A stretch of 64,000 nt of DNA from Sporosarcina sp. D27. Its GTDB lineage: Bacteria; Bacillota; Bacilli; Bacillales_A; Planococcaceae. A program made the position numbers and the translations under genes. The stretch covers positions 124,001 to 188,000 of the forward strand of contig NZ_AZUC01000009.1 in NCBI RefSeq assembly GCF_000586555.1, read 5' to 3'. Below the pieces are notes generated by a model. That model saw only the letters and a program-made list of their open reading frames with translations. It made no database searches and was not told where the DNA came from. How positions within the stretch are numbered: the stretch's first letter is position 1; each line of letters opens with the position of its first letter. Of this stretch, positions 62,102 through 64,000 are shown in pieces.

Positions 62102-62346
62102 AGGTCGAAAAACAATTATAATTTTCCCATTAATTACTAGAAGGCAACATATTTACACATATCATTTTTAGTGCTATAGTTGTCCTATCGACATAACTTT
62201 TATCATGGAAACTGAAATTCCGACAGGGCTTTTAGTAATGAAACCTTCTCTTTCCATCGATACCCAGTCGAATGACATTTTGACAGTGCGCTGTCTCTCA
62301 AACTTTGCATTTCTGATTGGCCTCAGGAATTCATTAGCATCATATA

Positions 62347-62393
62347 TATACAAAAACCACCTTCCGCATTTTTACGAAGGGTGGTTTTTGTCA
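62347..62393. terminator. Bidirectional terminator between BtuF-like and ferritin-like genes
   Basis: AAAAACCACCTTC-CGCATTTTTACG-AAGGGTGGTTTTT with A and T runs on both sides. The remainder of 62102-62346 shows no gene. Confidence 0.85.
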
Positions 62394-62395
62394 GT

Positions 62396-62788
62396 TCAAG
62401 AAAGTGCATTGTATATAGTGGACATTCGGATTGCATGCTCCATTTCATCATGAAGTGCGATGAACAGAGGATTATATGCCTCTTCAATCGGAATGGTCAA
62501 CAACATTTCTTTATACGTTTCGATGTCCTCCAATTCATCGACAAGCGCTTTTTGCACACATTGTTTGGCATCATAACATGGTACCGGACGTTTCGGATTG
62601 GGCACAAACGAACCAGTCAGCATATAATGGAGCTGTTGAAACATTTCGTAATGACTTTTTTCATCTTCATAAGCATGACGGACAAAATCTTTCCACATCG
62701 GTTCTTTTAATTGGTCGTGCAGAGACTTGTAAAAAAAGTAGGCTTTGTATTCATCTTGAATGGCTTGCTTTAGTTTTGAGACAAACAC
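62396..62788 (-). CDS. Ferritin-like small protein, 130 aa
   Basis: MFVSKLKQAIQDEYKAYFFY... contains two ferritin-like helix pairs: IQDEYKAYFFY with YEDEKSHYEMFQQ (D/E..H motif), and KALVDELEDIETYKEML with ALHDEMEHAIRMSTIY. The E/D-E..H motifs support a di-iron rubrerythrin-type site. Divergent from the yheE-like gene. Different in sequence and length from the element-borne ferritin-like protein at 18517-19224. Confidence 0.82.
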   Translation of the reverse strand: MFVSKLKQAIQDEYKAYFFYKSLHDQLKEPMWKDFVRHAYEDEKSHYEMFQQLHYMLTGSFVPNPKRPVPCYDAKQCVQKALVDELEDIETYKEMLLTIPIEEAYNPLFIALHDEMEHAIRMSTIYNALS

Positions 62789-62859
62789 GTCTCGCCCTCC
62801 TAAATAGTTTACTTTAACTATATGCAGAGGTGAATTGAATCATGAAAGGGGTAAATGAT

Positions 62860-63063
62860 ATGTTACAGCATTTTCGAGTACGGCCCATGTTTGAAGGTGG
62901 ACAACTGCCCGGTTGGACGTTTTCGTTCCAGCAAGGTTCTGAGCGATATACAGGAGATTATATGCCCAACGGAACCATAAAATGGACAAACTCCGCACCA
63001 AATGATGAAGAATCCGTAAAAAAAATGGTACATGAGCTCATGACCTTTCACGTGTATGAATAA
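62860..63063 (+). CDS. yheE: YheE-like (DUF5342) small protein
   Basis: The 67-residue protein starts MLQHFRVRPMFEGGQLPGWT and ends EESVKKMVHELMTFHVYE, the YheE-family pattern, with GERYTGDYMPNG-like turn in the middle. GAAAGGGG lies 7 nt before the ATG; an in-frame ATG 6 codons earlier is upstream of that site. Function unknown. Confidence 0.82.
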   Translation: MLQHFRVRPMFEGGQLPGWTFSFQQGSERYTGDYMPNGTIKWTNSAPNDEESVKKMVHELMTFHVYE

Positions 63064-63117
63064 CGAGCTCTTTTATGCACAGACTATCTGTATTATTTAA
63101 TTTTGGAGGGAATGTGC

Positions 63118-63264
63118 ATGGAAGAAAAGACTCCTGAACAATTGGCAAAAGAAAAACAACAATTGTTCGTTGAAAATCAAAAAACAGAAAATGTTTTTGA
63201 AGACAAAGATCGTATGACCGATGAACAAAATGCGTGGAAAGAAACGCAGCCTAAGCGGATGTAG
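63118..63264 (+). CDS. Small acidic/Lys-rich protein, 48 aa
   Basis: MEEKTPEQLAKEKQQLFVEN... ends WKETQPKRM. GGAGGG lies 7 nt before the ATG. Hydrophilic, likely disordered; a C-terminal MTDEQNAWKE resembles small acid-soluble spore-like or SspP-type proteins only loosely, so no family is assigned. A terminator follows at 63290-63342. Confidence 0.65.
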   Translation: MEEKTPEQLAKEKQQLFVENQKTENVFEDKDRMTDEQNAWKETQPKRM

Positions 63265-63289
63265 CTGTCCGATTAATAATGACCTATAG

Positions 63290-63342
63290 TAAGGGGTTAG
63301 TCTAAAAGGTATTTGCTGCCTTTTGGACTAGCCTCTTTCTCA
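63290..63342 (+). terminator. Terminator of the 48-aa gene
   Basis: GGGGTTAGTCTAAAAGG-TATTTGCTG-CCTTTTGGACTAGCCTC followed by TTTCTC. Confidence 0.85.
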
Positions 63343-63463
63343 TTATATCAGCCATGTAACTGGGGTGATTTTCGTTTCAGGCGGACGCTTTCTTACCTCG
63401 AGTCAAGGGGGGATAAAATTAATGTAGAAGAATTAATAAAGGAACTCCATTCAACCTTAGCTT

Positions 63464-63575
63464 TTCGTTACAGGACTCGCTTTCCGGCGGGCATGGCTTG
63501 AGACTCCTCGGTCGCTTTGCTTCCTGCGGGGTCTCAAGGCTCATGCTATTCCCGCAGGAGTCGAGCCTTCCACTA
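63464..63575. repeat. Dispersed GC-rich hairpin element (REP/BOX-like)
   Basis: ACTCGCTTTCCGGCGGGCATGG opens the element (given in two parts: ACTCGCTTTCCGG, CGGGCATGG). A long hairpin, GCATGGCTTGAGACTCC / GGGGTCTCAAGGCTCATGC, follows, then CCCGCAGGAGTCGAGCC. It looks like the interspersed intergenic repeats of Bacillaceae and Planococcaceae that share the CCCGCAGGAGTCG end. A partial copy (GGCGGACGCTTTC) lies at 63380-63392. No gene in 63343-63629. Confidence 0.6.
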
Positions 63576-63629
63576 CAAGCAACGTATAATCTATTAGCTA
63601 ACGAATGTTAAATAATGTGCCCACCATAA

Positions 63630-64000
63630 TTAGTCTTCAGATAGTTTTTGTTTGCTAATCACTACATAGTAATAAATCGAAGAAATCACATAGAGCGCTG
63701 CTGTAATACTAAATGCGATGGCATAACCCCAATAAAAACCACGTGCTACTACGAGTCCTGTTGCAATCGGGGCCATCGACGCCCAGCCTAATTGGAATAC
63801 GGTTTGGTTCATCGAGTTCGCGAGTCCCCTATACTTATCTGAGACGAGTTCCATCGCAACAGCACTTTGTATCGGATTCCCTGCATTCATAAGCGCTTGG
63901 CGAAGTAAAAATCCGAGAGACGCTAGCATTAGGGAATTTGTAAATCCTGTGAGTAATAAGAATGGGATTGAAAGCAATTGAAAAAGAATAAGTGCCTTCA
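63630..64000 (-). CDS. Major facilitator superfamily transporter (N-terminus beyond window edge)
   Basis: The visible C-terminal part (about 123 residues) holds three to four transmembrane helices: LLSIPFLLLTGFTNSLMLAS, LGFLLRQALMNAGNPIQSAV (a loop with the R.ALMNAGNP motif), MAPIATGLVVARGFYWGYAI and ITAALYVISSIYYYVVIS. The motif PIQSAVAMELVSDKYRGLAN is typical of the cytoplasmic loop of MFS efflux or sugar carriers. The frame remains open to the edge. Substrate not predictable from this part. Confidence 0.88.
   Translation of the reverse strand, partial: KALILFQLLSIPFLLLTGFTNSLMLASLGFLLRQALMNAGNPIQSAVAMELVSDKYRGLANSMNQTVFQLGWASMAPIATGLVVARGFYWGYAIAFSITAALYVISSIYYYVVISKQKLSED

Overview
The window is a Bacillales chromosome segment, most likely Planococcaceae (Sporosarcina-like). 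The evidence is gene order close to Bacillus subtilis (cggR, clpP, crh-whiA-yvcK-rapZ-yvcI-trxB, hprK-lgt-yvoD-ppaX-yvoF, uvrBA, ecsAB-hit-yhaH-hpr-prsA-yhaMNO, hemZ-yheAB), a YjcZ-type mini-protein, strong Shine-Dalgarno sites, frequent TTG/GTG starts and intrinsic terminators. No 16S rRNA or other taxon-specific marker is present, so the genus is an inference.

Layout. 1-3012 is chromosome: the glycolytic repressor gene cggR (its C-terminal end lies outside the window) with promoter and operator, a glutaredoxin-like gene, and a LemA/TPM pair. 3013-23717 is a 20.7-kb integrative element bounded by perfect 68-bp direct repeats from the 3' part of a tRNA-Arg(CCG) gene. The intact tRNA is at the right end beside clpP; the left copy keeps only the 3' part plus the old tRNA terminator. 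23724-64000 is ordinary chromosome.

The element. Almost all its genes run leftward. At the right end is a tyrosine integrase whose ribosome-binding site lies in the 3' arm of a terminator downstream of the tRNA. Next come a candidate orphan small RNA, a winged-helix protein, a PH/SHOCT protein, a divergent XRE switch with repeated operators and a ferritin-like cargo gene. Three repeat-rich non-coding tracts (14.6-15.1, 15.7-16.3 and 17.3-18.0 kb) surround a DUF3102-type gene, a zinc-finger gene and a RepL-like putative replication initiator. A long operon of small proteins (HNH endonuclease, Cys-rich protein and others) then leads to a phage tail tape-measure gene. That gene is split into three exons by two group I introns of 288 and 333 nt; removing them restores a continuous 781-codon frame. 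No terminase, portal, capsid, major tail, lysis or conjugation gene was recognised, so the element looks like a plasmid-like or satellite-like integrated element carrying one tail-length determinant. The left end has a second, catalytic-domain-only recombinase, a tandem ribbon-helix-helix-like gene, palindromic repeats and a MerR/Xis-like gene.

Chromosomal functions. Right of the element are ClpP (CtsR-controlled), carbon-catabolite regulation (Crh, HprK, PpaX, YvcK, RapZ), thioredoxin reductase, lipoprotein modification (Lgt), nucleotide excision repair (UvrA, UvrB, with a LexA-like box), the EcsAB transporter, the ScoC/Hpr regulator, the PrsA foldase, YhaMNO nucleases, the YhaPQ transporter, methylglyoxal synthase, a stressosome RsbR paralogue, HemZ, and small Bacillales proteins. 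The window ends inside a major facilitator gene.
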